A stretch of DNA of 64,000 nt from Cellulosimicrobium protaetiae (GCF_009708005.2 NZ_CP052757.1:2976001-3040000), one strand, 5' to 3'. Shown: positions 51,341 through 63,198, counted from the first letter of the stretch. Program-made: numbers and translations. Notes: a model not told the origin generated them from the letters alone.

Positions 51341-51375
51341 CGACGCCGCGCCCCCAGGACGGGGACGCGGCGTCG
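51341..51375. terminator. Terminator hairpin after the DUF2637/HTH gene
   Basis: CGACGCCGCGCCCC (51341-51354) pairs with GGGGACGCGGCGTCG (51361-51375), with one bulged A. It lies 60 bases beyond the stop at 51436 on the minus strand. Almost the same hairpin recurs at 53043-53078. Confidence 0.7.
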
Positions 51376-51435
51376 GGAGGTGGGCGCGTCGGACGTCGGC
51401 CGCGGTGGCCGGACGACCGTGCGCGAGACCGTGCG

Positions 51436-52887
51436 TCAGACGTTCGCGAGCTCGCGGTCCTCGTCCGCCACGGACCGCTGGTCCTCGTAGCGACGCACGA
51501 CGCGGCTCACGGTGGACCGCGACGCCGAGACCTTCTGGGCGATCTCGCGCTGGTTCATGCCCTGGCGGGCGAGCTCGACGATGCGGCGGTCGCGCTCCGC
51601 GGTCGGGTCCTCGCCGAGCGACGCGTCGTCGGCCTCCGTCGCCGCGGCCTGCGCACCGTTCGTGCCGCCGACGAGGTCGAAGACCTCGACGCGCCGGGTG
51701 TGACCCGTCACGGCCGGGGGCTCCACGACCGGCGCCGTGCTGTCGTCCTCCGGAGCGGGCTGGTCCCAGGGGAGCGGACGCCCGAACAGCTCCTTCACCC
51801 GCGCCTCGAGATCGGGGAGCGCCTCGAACGCCGTCTCGGGCACGTAGGGCTTCTCGTCGTTCGCCTCGCGCGCAGGCTCGATCTCCGGCTCCGGCTCCGG
51901 CTCCACGTCCCGCTCGACGGCGGGCGCCTCGGCCGGTGCGACGGCGGCCGCGCTCTCCTGGCGCTGCTCGACCGCCGGAAGGTCGCGGGCCTGCTCGACG
52001 GGCGTCGGGGTCTCCGTGCGGACCTCGGCGTCGCGCGCGGACTCCAGCGCGAGGGTCTCCTGGCGGTGCGTCTCGACGAGCGTCGCGGCCGGCGCGGCGG
52101 TCCGGGCCACGACGACTGCCGCCGCCTCGGTCGGCCCGGCGACCTCGGCCGACCCGCGGGCGGTGCCGCGCTTCACCGAGCTCGCCCCGATGAGGTCGAG
52201 CCGGTTGCCGTGGCGCTCCGCCGCCTCGAGGCGGTCGACCCAGACCTGCATGCGGCGCTCGAAGTCCTCGACCGTCAGCAGCTTGAGCGCGGCGTCGCGA
52301 GCGGCGCGCTGGCGCTCGTGCGCGGCGCGGACCTTGCGCAGGTCCCCGGCCGAGCCAGCGCTGTCGGCGCGTGCGTCGCGCCACTGCTCCAGCGCGGAGA
52401 CGTACCCGTGGACGCGCAGCTCACGACGACGCTCCTCGAGCGTGTGGCCCGTCACCATGTGCCGCTCCCCCACGAGGGCCAGGTGCCACATGAGCGCGGC
52501 CACCAGCGGCGGCACGAACCGGAACACCACCATGTACGGGGTGCTCGCCGTCGGGACCGCGATCTCGTGCAGCGCCGCGAACAGACCCGACGTGCCCGAG
52601 AGCACCCACGTCAGCGCGAGGAGCACCCCGTACGGGCGGCCCTCCAGCGCCGCGTTGCGCGCCATGAGCGCCACGGCGACGAGGCTGATCTCGAGGAAGC
52701 CCGCGAGCCCGTACGCCTCGAGCGGCGACATGTGCGCCACCTCGAGTCCGAACAGGACCATGCCGCTGTACGCCAGCGCGGTGGCGATGGTCGCCGCGAT
52801 GACCACCGCGACCATCGGGAGGTGCCGGCCGCGATAGCGCACCTGCCGCGGGGAACCGCCCGCGCCGGTCTGGTCCTGCTGTGTCAC
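51436..52887 (-). CDS. DUF2637-type membrane protein with C-terminal helix-turn-helix
   Basis: 483 residues from GTG 52887, chosen because GGAGGA lies just upstream and a TTGACG/TGGGAT promoter sits 26 bases further out. Residues ~24-130 form four membrane helices (MVAVVIAATIATALAYSGMVLFGLEV; AYGLAGFLEISLVAVALMA; PYGVLLALTWVLSGTSGLFAAL; VFRFVPPLVAALMWHLALVGERHMV), the DUF2637 pattern known from plasmid spread and actinobacterial membrane proteins. A charged helical region follows, then a long acidic Pro/Glu/Ala linker, and finally DRRIVELARQGMNQREIAQKVSASRSTVSRVVRRYEDQ (~435-472), a clear homeodomain-like helix-turn-helix. A membrane-tethered DNA-binding protein is suggested; target and role unknown. 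Confidence 0.8.
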   Translation of the reverse strand: MTQQDQTGAGGSPRQVRYRGRHLPMVAVVIAATIATALAYSGMVLFGLEVAHMSPLEAYGLAGFLEISLVAVALMARNAALEGRPYGVLLALTWVLSGTSGLFAALHEIAVPTASTPYMVVFRFVPPLVAALMWHLALVGERHMVTGHTLEERRRELRVHGYVSALEQWRDARADSAGSAGDLRKVRAAHERQRAARDAALKLLTVEDFERRMQVWVDRLEAAERHGNRLDLIGASSVKRGTARGSAEVAGPTEAAAVVVARTAAPAATLVETHRQETLALESARDAEVRTETPTPVEQARDLPAVEQRQESAAAVAPAEAPAVERDVEPEPEPEIEPAREANDEKPYVPETAFEALPDLEARVKELFGRPLPWDQPAPEDDSTAPVVEPPAVTGHTRRVEVFDLVGGTNGAQAAATEADDASLGEDPTAERDRRIVELARQGMNQREIAQKVSASRSTVSRVVRRYEDQRSVADEDRELANV

Positions 52888-52919
52888 GTCATCCTCCGAA
52901 AAGTGGTGTGGGCGCACAT

Positions 52920-52948
52920 ATCCCAACACTCAGGACAGTCCTCGTCAA
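52920..52948 (-). promoter_or_regulatory. Promoter and 11-base dyad upstream of the DUF2637/HTH gene
   Basis: On the minus strand TTGACG (52948-52943) and TGGGAT (52925-52920) are spaced exactly 17 bases. The spacer contains AGGAC-A-GTCCT (52932-52942), a perfect inverted repeat, in the position of a classical repressor operator. Autoregulation by the HTH protein is a natural hypothesis. Confidence 0.5.
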
Positions 52949-53042
52949 CGCACCGGAAGGATCGCAATCGGATCGTGAGCAGCGGAGGTCCGGAGCGGCA
53001 CGTCCGCGGGCCGCACCCTGCGGGTCGTACGGCCGGAGACAG

Positions 53043-53078
53043 CACGACGCCGCGCCCCCGAGGGGACGCGGCGTCGTG
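53043..53078. terminator. Terminator hairpin at the end of the suf operon
   Basis: CACGACGCCGCGCCCC (53043-53058) pairs with GGGGACGCGGCGTCGTG (53062-53078) with one bulged base and a CGA loop. It lies about 18 bases past the sufT stop on the minus strand and is a near copy of the hairpin at 51341-51375. Confidence 0.75.
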
Positions 53079-53095
53079 GACGGACGGGTGGATCG

Positions 53096-53449
53096 TCAGA
53101 CGTTGAACCCCAGCGCGCGGAGCTGGTCCTTGCCGTCGTCGGTGATCTTCTCCGGGCCCCACGGCGGCATCCAGACCCAGTTGACGCGGAAGCCGTCGAC
53201 GAGGCCCTCGAGGGCCTGCGCGGACTGGTCCTCGATGACGTCGGTCAGCGGGCACGCCGCGGACGTGAGGGTCATGTCGATGACGGCGTGGTTGTTCTGG
53301 TCGATCTGGATGCCGTAGACGAGGCCGAGGTCGACGACGTTGATGCCGAGCTCGGGGTCGATGACGTCGCGCATCGCCTCTTCGACGTCGGCGACGTTCG
53401 GCGGGCTGGGCGCGACGCCCTCGGCAGGTGCGCCGGTCTCGGTGGTCAT
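53096..53449 (-). CDS. sufT: Metal-sulphur cluster assembly factor SufT (DUF59/MIP18 family)
   Basis: 117 residues from ATG 53449, which overlaps the sufU stop (ATGA). VEEAMRDVIDPELGINVVDLGLVYGIQID and MTLTSAACPLTDVIEDQ (the DPEL and C-P-L motifs) followed by VDGFRVNWVWMPPWGPEKITDDGKDQLRALGF define the SufT/PaaD-like DUF59 fold. It assists Fe-S cluster maturation or transfer. Last gene of the suf operon, followed by a hairpin. Confidence 0.94.
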   Translation of the reverse strand: MTTETGAPAEGVAPSPPNVADVEEAMRDVIDPELGINVVDLGLVYGIQIDQNNHAVIDMTLTSAACPLTDVIEDQSAQALEGLVDGFRVNWVWMPPWGPEKITDDGKDQLRALGFNV

Positions 53450-53970
53450 CGGTTCTCCTCCGTCGTTCCCCGCGCGGCGAGCGCCGCGTCGGAAGCTGCT
53501 GCGGTGCGGGCGCTCAGCGCGCCCGAGGTGACGAGCGAGTCGCGCAGCGCGGCCCAGCCGAGCAGGGCGCACTTGATGCGAGCAGGGTACTGCGAGACGC
53601 CCGTGAACACCGTGGCGTCGCCCAGCTCGTCCTCCGCGGCCTCGTCGAGGCCCTTGCCGCGCGAGCCCATGAGCTCGCGGAAGACCTCGCCCAGGTGCTC
53701 GGCCTCGGTCACGGGCCGCCCCGACACGAGGTCGGTGAGCACGGACAGGGACGCCTGCGAGATGCTGCAGCCCTGTCCCTCCCAGCTCACGCGGCCGATC
53801 GTGTCGCCGGCGAGCTCGACGCGCAGCGTCACCTCGTCGCCGCACGTGGGATTCACCTGGTGCGACTGGCCGCTCGCCGCGCCGTCCGCCACCTCGACCA
53901 GGCCCCGGCCGTGCGGGGTCTTCGCGTGGTCGAGGATGACCTGCTGGTACATCTGCTCGATCGAGCTCAT
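53446..53970 (-). CDS. sufU: SufU zinc-dependent sulphurtransferase
   Basis: 174 residues from ATG 53970. Zinc/sulphur-acceptor residues are Cys43 and Asp45 (NPTCGDEVTL), Cys68 (GQGCSISQASLS) and Cys134 (PARIKCALLGW). The GRP insertion between them and the Gly-rich loop are of the SufU type. It accepts persulphide from SufS, encoded immediately upstream, for delivery to the SufBCD scaffold. It starts 12 bases after the sufS stop and overlaps sufT. Confidence 0.95.
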   Translation of the reverse strand: MSSIEQMYQQVILDHAKTPHGRGLVEVADGAASGQSHQVNPTCGDEVTLRVELAGDTIGRVSWEGQGCSISQASLSVLTDLVSGRPVTEAEHLGEVFRELMGSRGKGLDEAAEDELGDATVFTGVSQYPARIKCALLGWAALRDSLVTSGALSARTAAASDAALAARGTTEENR

Positions 53971-53981
53971 CGGGTCCTCTC

Positions 53982-56089
<2,108 letters not shown>

Positions 56090-56170
56090 GTGGTTCTTCT
56101 CCAAGAGGTTCTGGTGAGCCGTGGGGCGCGCGCGGCGCGCCAGGTCAGTGCTGGTGGGTCGGCTGACGGG

Positions 56171-56515
56171 TCAGGTGGGAGCGACGACGCGGTCGACGTC
56201 GACGAGCACCTGCTCGCCGTCGACCGTCACCGGGTACACGGGCACGGGGCGCATCGCGGGGAGCGCGGTCGGCATGCCGGTCCGCACGTCGAACTGCGAG
56301 CCGTGCAGCCAGCACTCGACGAAGCAGCCCTCGACCTCGCCGTCCGACAGGGACACGGCCCCGTGGGAGCAGATGTCCGAGATCGCGTGCCAGTCGCCGT
56401 CCCCGTCGCGGATGACCGCGACCTCGACGACGCGCCCGTCCTCGGCCGGGAGCTCGACGCGGAGCGCCTCCTCCGGGCCGAGGTCGGACGTCGTGCAGGC
56501 GGGCTGTGCGGTCAC
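56171..56515 (-). CDS. Rieske-type [2Fe-2S] ferredoxin of the suf operon
   Basis: 114 residues from GTG 56515, overlapping the sufD stop (GTGA). Rieske ligands: DICSHGAVSL (Cys49, His51) and VECWLHGSQFDVRTG (Cys68, His71). It belongs to the non-heme iron oxygenase ferredoxin-subunit family, which actinomycetes commonly carry between sufD and sufC. It may donate electrons during cluster assembly; direct evidence is lacking. Confidence 0.92.
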   Translation of the reverse strand: MTAQPACTTSDLGPEEALRVELPAEDGRVVEVAVIRDGDGDWHAISDICSHGAVSLSDGEVEGCFVECWLHGSQFDVRTGMPTALPAMRPVPVYPVTVDGEQVLVDVDRVVAPT

Positions 56516-57765
56516 GCCGTCGCCTCGGCGGGCTCGGCGCTCCCGTCGATGATCGACATGGACTTGCTCAGCTCGCGCTCGATCGCCTCGAGCAGGCGCT
56601 CCTCGACCGACGCGACGCCGATCTCCTGGATGAGCTCGGCGAAGAAGCCGCGGACGACGAGGCGGCGCGCCTCGGTCTCCGGGATGCCGCGAGCCTGCAG
56701 GTAGAAGAGCTGCTCGTCGTCGAACCGGCCGGTCGCGGACGCGTGCCCCGCGCCCTCGATCTCGCCCGTCTCGATCTCGAGGTTCGGCACCGAGTCCGCG
56801 CGCGCGCCGTCCGTGAGGACGAGGTTGCGGTTGAGCTCGTAGGTGTCCGTGCCCTCGGCCTCGGCCTGGATCAGCACGTCCCCGACCCACACGGCGTGCG
56901 CGCCCTCGCCCTGGAGCGCGCCCTTGTACGTGACGCGCGACTTGCAGCGCGGCACGGCGTGGTCGACGAACAGGCGGTGCTCCTGATGCTGGTCCGCGTC
57001 CGCGAAGTAGAGGCCGACCATCTCGACGTCGCCGCCCTCGGCCGTGAACGTCGCGTCCGGGGTGATGCGCACGACGTCGCCGCCGAGCGTCACGACCACG
57101 TGCTTGAGCCGCGCGTCGCGCCCGATGCGGGCGCGGTGCGACGACGCGTGCACGGCGCCGTCGGCCCAGTCCTGGACGGACACGACCGTGAGGTGCGCGC
57201 CGTCCTCGACGACGATCTCGACCGTCTCGTTGAGCGTCGCGGTCCCGACGTGGTCGAGCACGACGACGGCCTCCGAGTGCCGCTCGGCGCGCACGAGGAC
57301 GTGGCTCGCGGTCGGCGTCGTGCCGTGACCCTCGACGCGCACGGACGTCACGTCGGACGCGACGGCCTCCTTGGGCACCGTGACGACCGTGGCCTGCTCG
57401 AACGCGTTCCACGCCGTGACGGCCGTGCGGTCGCCGGGCTTGCCGGCCGTGCCGAGCCGCTCGTCGTCGCGACCGACGATCGCGACCTCGACCTCGGGGG
57501 CCTCGACGACCGTGACGCGCACGTCGCCGCCGCCGCTCTGCCCGACGAGCTTCTCGTCGAACAGCGGCGCGAGGCGCGCGACGGGCGAGAAGCGCCACTC
57601 CTCCTCGCGCCCGGAGGGCACGGGGATGTCGGCGAGGTCGAACGACGTGAGCCGCTCGGCGCGCGAGCCCTGGGGCACGACGCCGTGCGAGTGCGCCCCG
57701 TCGGCCTGCGCGCGCGAGTGGTCGGTGGTCAGACCGGCCTCTTCGGGAATGGTGGTGGTGGTCAT
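56512..57765 (-). CDS. sufD: Fe-S cluster assembly scaffold protein SufD
   Basis: 417 residues. A beta-helix SufBD domain spans the middle (VFDHVGTATLNETVEIVVEDGAHLTVVSVQDWADGAVHASSHRARIGRDARLKHVVVTLGGD) and the C-terminal helical core LTDGARADSVPNLEIETGEIEGAGHASATGRFDDEQLFYLQARGIPETEARRLVVRGFFAELI is canonical. It pairs with SufB and SufC. It begins one base after the sufB stop (TGATATG). Confidence 0.95.
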   Translation of the reverse strand: MTTTTIPEEAGLTTDHSRAQADGAHSHGVVPQGSRAERLTSFDLADIPVPSGREEEWRFSPVARLAPLFDEKLVGQSGGGDVRVTVVEAPEVEVAIVGRDDERLGTAGKPGDRTAVTAWNAFEQATVVTVPKEAVASDVTSVRVEGHGTTPTASHVLVRAERHSEAVVVLDHVGTATLNETVEIVVEDGAHLTVVSVQDWADGAVHASSHRARIGRDARLKHVVVTLGGDVVRITPDATFTAEGGDVEMVGLYFADADQHQEHRLFVDHAVPRCKSRVTYKGALQGEGAHAVWVGDVLIQAEAEGTDTYELNRNLVLTDGARADSVPNLEIETGEIEGAGHASATGRFDDEQLFYLQARGIPETEARRLVVRGFFAELIQEIGVASVEERLLEAIERELSKSMSIIDGSAEPAEATA

Positions 57766-57766
57766 A

Positions 57767-59227
57767 TCAGCCGACGGACCCTTCCATCTGCAGCTCGATG
57801 AGGCGGTTGAGCTCGAGCGCGTACTCCATGGGCAGCTCGCGCGCGATGGGCTCGACGAACCCGCGCACGATCATGGCCATCGCCTCGGTCTCCTCCATGC
57901 CTCGGGACATGAGGTAGAACAGCTGGTCCTCGCTCACCCGCGAGACCGTCGCCTCGTGCCCCATGGACACGTCGTCCTCGCGGACGTCGACGTACGGGTA
58001 GGTGTCGGACCGGGAGATCTGGTCGACGAGCAGCGCGTCGCACAGCACGGTCGAGGCCGAGTGCGAGGCGCCCTCGAGGACCTGGACCAGGCCGCGGTAC
58101 GACGTGCGGCCACCGCCGCGCGCGACCGACTTCGACACGATGGACGACGACGTGTGCGGCGCCGCGTGGACCATCTTGGCCCCGGCGTCCTGGTGCTGGC
58201 CCTCGCCCGCGAACGCGATCGAGAGCGTCTCGCCGCGCGCGTGCTCGCCGAGCAGGTAGATCGCCGGGTACTTCATGGTGACCTTGGAGCCGATGTTGCC
58301 GTCGACCCACTCCATCGTCGCGCCCTCGGCCGCGGTCGCCCGCTTGGTCACGAGGTTGTACACGTTGTTCGACCAGTTCTGGATGGTCGTGTACCGCACG
58401 CGGGCGTTCTTCTTGACGATGATCTCGACGACCGCGGAGTGCAGCGAGTCCGACGAGTAGATCGGCGCGGTGCAGCCCTCGACGTAGTGCACGTACGAGC
58501 CCTCGTCCGCGATGATCAGCGTCCGCTCGAACTGGCCCATGTTCTCCGTGTTGATGCGGAAGTAGGCCTGGAGCGGGATCTCGACGTGCACGCCCGGGGG
58601 CACGTAGACGAACGACCCGCCCGACCACACGGCCGAGTTGAGCGCGGCGAACTTGTTGTCGCCCGAGGGGATGACGGTGCCGAAGTACTCCTGGAAGAGC
58701 TCCGGGTGCTCGCGCAGCGCGGTGTCCGTGTCGAGGAAGATGACGCCCTGGCGCTCGAGCTCCTCGTTGATCTGGTGGTAGACCACCTCGGACTCGTACT
58801 GCGCGGCGACGCCCGCGACGAGGCGCTGCTTCTCCGCCTCGGGGATCCCGAGCTTGTCGTACGTCTCCTTGATGTCCTCGGGCAGGTCGTCCCACGAGGC
58901 GGCCTGCTTCTCCGTGGAGCGCACGAAGTACTTGATGTTGTCGAAGTCGATGCCCGTGAGGTCGGAGCCCCAGCTCGGCATGGGCTTCTTGTCGAAGAGG
59001 CGCAGGGCCTTGAGCCGCGTCTTGAGCATCCACTCGGGCTCGTCCTTCAGCGCCGAGATGTTGCGCACGACGTCCTCGGACAGGCCGCGCTGTGCGGCCT
59101 CGCCGGCGGCGTCGCTGTCGTGCCAGCCGTATCCGTAGGCACCGATCGAGGCGATGATCTCGTCGTCGGTCTGCTTCTCACCGGTCGGCTGGGCCGTGCC
59201 GGTGGCGTCCTGGGTGGGAGCGCTCAT
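57767..59227 (-). CDS. sufB: Fe-S cluster assembly scaffold protein SufB
   Basis: 486 residues. [82 protein letters not shown] and [37 protein letters not shown] are near-invariant SufB blocks, with the C-terminal [12 protein letters not shown]. It is the main scaffold subunit on which the cluster is built. It lies 102 bases downstream of the regulator sufR. Confidence 0.97.
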   Translation of the reverse strand: MSAPTQDATGTAQPTGEKQTDDEIIASIGAYGYGWHDSDAAGEAAQRGLSEDVVRNISALKDEPEWMLKTRLKALRLFDKKPMPSWGSDLTGIDFDNIKYFVRSTEKQAASWDDLPEDIKETYDKLGIPEAEKQRLVAGVAAQYESEVVYHQINEELERQGVIFLDTDTALREHPELFQEYFGTVIPSGDNKFAALNSAVWSGGSFVYVPPGVHVEIPLQAYFRINTENMGQFERTLIIADEGSYVHYVEGCTAPIYSSDSLHSAVVEIIVKKNARVRYTTIQNWSNNVYNLVTKRATAAEGATMEWVDGNIGSKVTMKYPAIYLLGEHARGETLSIAFAGEGQHQDAGAKMVHAAPHTSSSIVSKSVARGGGRTSYRGLVQVLEGASHSASTVLCDALLVDQISRSDTYPYVDVREDDVSMGHEATVSRVSEDQLFYLMSRGMEETEAMAMIVRGFVEPIARELPMEYALELNRLIELQMEGSVG

Positions 59228-59329
59228 GGTCGTCCTTCCACTGTCCGTCGTGTGCGGGCGGGGGCAGTCGGTACAAGGTTCGTGCGGGGGGTGTCGTGCG
59301 TGCCTCGGGGCGGCGGTGCGCCCCTCGGG

Positions 59330-60172
59330 TCAGGTCTCGCCCGACGTCGGGCGACCGCGCGCCCGGACGTCGTGGTCGTGGCCTGCGTGAGCATGGCCGT
59401 CGTGGTCTCGGAGCGGGCGGGCCGCCCGCGGTGCGGGCACCGGGACGGGCATGCCCACCGGGACGTTCGTCGTGCACGCGTGCGCGCCCGTCGCGAGCGT
59501 CGAGAGGCGCTGCACGTGCGAGCCGAGCAGCTTGGCGAAGACCTGCGCCTCCGCCTCGCACAGCTGCGGGAACTCCTCGGCCACGTGCTGCACCGGGCAG
59601 TGGCCCTGGCACAGCTGGACCGCGGAGGTGCCGGGCACGGGGCGCACGCTCGCCGCGTAGCCGTCGTCCGCGAGCGCCGCCGCGAGCTGGGCGGCCCGGC
59701 CCTCGACGTCGCCCGCGTCGAGCCGACCCGCGTAGCGGTCGGCGAGCTCGGCGAGCCGGTCCTGGGCGAAGCGCTCGACGGCGTCCGGGCCCGCGACGTC
59801 GCGCAGGTACCGCAGCGCCTGGGTCGCGAGGTCGGCGTAGGTGCCGCTGAGCTCACCCTGTCCGGCCGACGTCGTCACGTACCGCCGCGCGGGGCGTCCG
59901 CGCATCCCGGTGGGGTGCCCGGCGTCGTGCACGGCGACGAGATCGTCCTCCTCGAGGAGGGCGAGGTGGCGCCGGACGGCGGCGGGGGTGATCCCGAGCG
60001 TGGCGGCGAGGTCGGCGGCGCTCACGGGGCCCGCGCTCGCCACGAGCTCGAGCACGCGCTCGCGCGTGCGGCGGTCGACGTCGGCGGCGGGCACAGCGGT
60101 CGGCGCCGCGGTCTGACCGCCTGCGGGGGTGGCAGCGCGCAGCGCGTCCGGTCGGACGGATCCTGCGGCCAT
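59330..60172 (-). CDS. sufR: SufR-type [Fe-S]-sensing transcriptional repressor
   Basis: 280 residues from ATG 60172, preceded by GGGAGGTG. Residues ~36-80 form a winged helix (RVLELVASAGPVSAADLAATLGITPAAVRRHLALLEEDDLV). A cluster-binding region follows with Cys188, Cys192, Cys205 (LCQGHCPVQHVAEEFPQLCEAE) and Cys233 (HACTTNVP). The His-rich tail DHDGHAHAGHDHD is unusual. SufR proteins bind a [4Fe-4S] cluster and repress the suf operon when clusters are plentiful. Head of the operon sufR-B-D-ferredoxin-C-S-U-T, with a palindrome 85 bases upstream. Confidence 0.93.
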   Translation of the reverse strand: MAAGSVRPDALRAATPAGGQTAAPTAVPAADVDRRTRERVLELVASAGPVSAADLAATLGITPAAVRRHLALLEEDDLVAVHDAGHPTGMRGRPARRYVTTSAGQGELSGTYADLATQALRYLRDVAGPDAVERFAQDRLAELADRYAGRLDAGDVEGRAAQLAAALADDGYAASVRPVPGTSAVQLCQGHCPVQHVAEEFPQLCEAEAQVFAKLLGSHVQRLSTLATGAHACTTNVPVGMPVPVPAPRAARPLRDHDGHAHAGHDHDVRARGRPTSGET

Positions 60173-60255
60173 GCTCACCTCCCGTGGTTCGTCCCGTGGG
60201 CGCGCGTGCGCTTGGCGCGGCCTGACACGGGGTGACAGATCTGGAACCGATATAG

Positions 60256-60268
60256 ACAACATGGTTGT
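60256..60268. promoter_or_regulatory. Candidate SufR operator
   Basis: ACAAC-ATG-GTTGT is a perfect 5-bp inverted repeat about 90 bases upstream of the sufR start, in a locally AT-rich patch. On the minus strand it directly precedes a -10-like TATATC (60254-60249). The CAAC/GTTG half-sites equal those described for cyanobacterial SufR, though that site has a six-base spacer and this one three. Confidence 0.55.
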
Positions 60269-60405
60269 TCCCTAATTGCCCGAACGCAAGCAAGGCGACC
60301 CTCAGACCACCCCCTGAGGTGTCGAGATGTGGCGTACGCGACACCCGTGCGGTCCGGGCCGGGCGCCGACCCTGATCGGCGGACCCGCCCCCTAGAATCG
60401 GCCGG

Positions 60406-61364
<959 letters not shown>

Positions 61365-61368
<4 letters not shown>

Positions 61369-62168
61369 GCGCGACCCCGACGTCGACCACGCCCGAGGCC
61401 GAGAGCCGGACGGGGGCCGCCGAGCTCGCCGCACCCGCGTGGCGCCGCGTGGTGGCCCAGACGGCGTTCGAGACGCGCATGATCCTGCGCAACGGCGAAC
61501 AGCTCCTCGTGACGATCATCCTGCCCGTCATGCTCCTGCTCGGGCTCGTCCTCACGTCCTTCGTGGACCTCGACACGGGCGGCGCGACGCGCGTCGACTT
61601 CGTGACGCCGGGCGTGCTCGCGCTCGCCGTGATGTCGACGGCGTTCACGTCCCAGGCCATCGCGACCGCGTTCGACCGACGCAACGGCGTCCTGCGCCTC
61701 ATGTCGACCACTCCCCTGGGCCGCGGCGGTCTCCTCGCGGGAAAGGTGCTCGGCGTCCTCGCGGTCGAGGTCGTGCAGGTCGTCGTCATCACGGGGGTCG
61801 CGCTCGCGCTTGGCTGGCAGCCCGACCCTGCAGGCATCCCCGCGGCCGTGCTCGCGGTGCTGCTCGGGACCGCCGCCTTCACGTCGCTCGCGATGCTGCT
61901 CGCCGGGACGCTGCGCGCCGAGGGCGTCCTCGCCGTCGCGAACCTCGTCCTCGTGCTGCTCACCGTCGGCGGCGGCGTCCTCGTCCCGGCCGACCAGCTC
62001 CCCGGACCGCTCGAGCACGTCGCGCTCCTGCTGCCGTCGGGTGCGCTCGGCGAGGCGATGCGCGGCGCGCTGCTCGACGGTGCTGTGCCGCCGTTCTCCG
62101 TCGTCGTGCTGCTCGGCTGGACCGCCGCGCTCGGCTGGGGCGCGGGCAAGCTCTTCCGCTGGACCTGA
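61365..62168 (+). CDS. ABC transporter permease (ABC-2 type)
   Basis: 267 residues from ATG 61365, overlapping the ATPase stop. A cytoplasmic N-terminus (WRRVVAQTAFETRMILRNGEQLLVTIILPVMLLLGLVL) leads into six membrane helices, including ALAVMSTAFTSQAIATAFDRRNGVLRLMSTTPLGRGGLLAGKVL, typical of ABC-2 exporters, and VLVPADQLPGPLEHVALLLPSGALGEAMRGAL. It forms the channel for the preceding ATPase. ctaA begins 65 bases later on the same strand. Confidence 0.92.
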
Positions 62169-62232
62169 GCCCGGGCGCATCTCACACCTGCGGGATTCCG
62201 GGGCCGCCCACGCGCCCCGATACCGTGGGTCC

Positions 62233-63198
62233 GTGAGCACCCCGCCCCCCGCGCTCGACCCCGCTCCCGCCGACAGCCCGGCGGGCGCCGCGTCAGGCGA
62301 CGGCGCCGCCCGCCCGGACCGGCTCGCGCCGCTGCGCCGGTGGACCCGGCCGGTGCTCGTCGCGAACCTGGTGGCGCAGATCGGCATCATCGTCACCGGC
62401 GGTGCGGTACGGCTCACGGGCTCGGGGCTCGGATGCTCGACCTGGCCGCAGTGCGAGCCCGGGCAGTTCGCGGCGAAGTTCCACCCCGAGACGACGTACC
62501 ACCAGTTCATCGAGTACGGGAACCGCACGCTCACCGGGGTGCTGAGCGTCATCGCGATCGCGGCCCTCGTGCTCGTGTGGACCGACCGCTCGCGCGTCCT
62601 GTCCTACCGGCTCCTCGGCGCCGTCCCGCTGCTCGGCGTCGCCGCGCAGGCGGTCATCGGCGGCGTGATCGTCCTGCTGCACCTGCACCCGGGGTGGGTG
62701 TCCCTGCACTTCGTCGTCTCGGCCGCGCTCGTCTCCGTCTCGCTGCTCCTCCTGCACCGGTCCGGCGAGGGCGACGGGCCGCCCGTCCCGACGGTCGCGC
62801 CGCGCTCGCGCGCGCTCGCCTGGACGTTGTACGGGTTGACGGCGCTCGTCGTGGTCCTCGGAGTCATCGTCACCGGCGCCGGCCCGCACAGCGGCGACGA
62901 GGAGGTCGGCTACCGCTTCGCCGTCGATCCCGCGCTCATGAGCAAGCTCCACGCGTGGGCCGTGTGGGTGTTCGTCGCGGTCCTCGTCGCGTACCTCGTG
63001 AGCGTCCGCCGCGGGCCGCGGGAGCCGCGCCGCGCGGCCTGGCTCCTGCTCGCCATCACGCTGGCCCAGGGGTTGATCGGGTACGTCCAGTACTTCACGG
63101 GCCTGCCCGCGCTCCTCGTGGGCCTGCACATGCTCGGCTCGGCGCTCCTCGTCGCCGGCTCGACGCGCGTCGTCCTGACGACCCGCACCCGCGCCTGA
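62233..63198 (+). CDS. ctaA: Heme A synthase (COX15/CtaA family)
   Basis: 321 residues from GTG 62233; about 35 N-terminal residues are disordered. Eight membrane helices. RWTRPVLVANLVAQIGIIVTGGAVRLTGSGLGCSTWPQCEPGQFAAKFHPETTYHQFIEYGNRTLTGVLSV is the CtaA signature with the extracellular Cys pair (GCSTWPQCE) and heme-ligand His residues (YHQFIEYGNR). Further His residues occur in HLHPGWVSLHFVVSAALV, KLHAWAVWVFVA and GLHMLGSALL. It oxidises heme O to heme A for cytochrome aa3 oxidase. It is probably transcribed with, or just after, the ABC genes. Confidence 0.94.
   Translation: MSTPPPALDPAPADSPAGAASGDGAARPDRLAPLRRWTRPVLVANLVAQIGIIVTGGAVRLTGSGLGCSTWPQCEPGQFAAKFHPETTYHQFIEYGNRTLTGVLSVIAIAALVLVWTDRSRVLSYRLLGAVPLLGVAAQAVIGGVIVLLHLHPGWVSLHFVVSAALVSVSLLLLHRSGEGDGPPVPTVAPRSRALAWTLYGLTALVVVLGVIVTGAGPHSGDEEVGYRFAVDPALMSKLHAWAVWVFVAVLVAYLVSVRRGPREPRRAAWLLLAITLAQGLIGYVQYFTGLPALLVGLHMLGSALLVAGSTRVVLTTRTRA

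Noticed and set aside
48752-51490. A 912-codon plus-strand frame opposite nirB
   Set aside because: It is the antisense shadow of nirB, has Arg/Val/Asp-rich composition, and has no recognisable motif.
57371-60235. A 954-codon plus-strand frame opposite sufD, sufB and sufR
   Set aside because: Antisense shadow of three firmly identified genes; no motif, no ribosome binding site.
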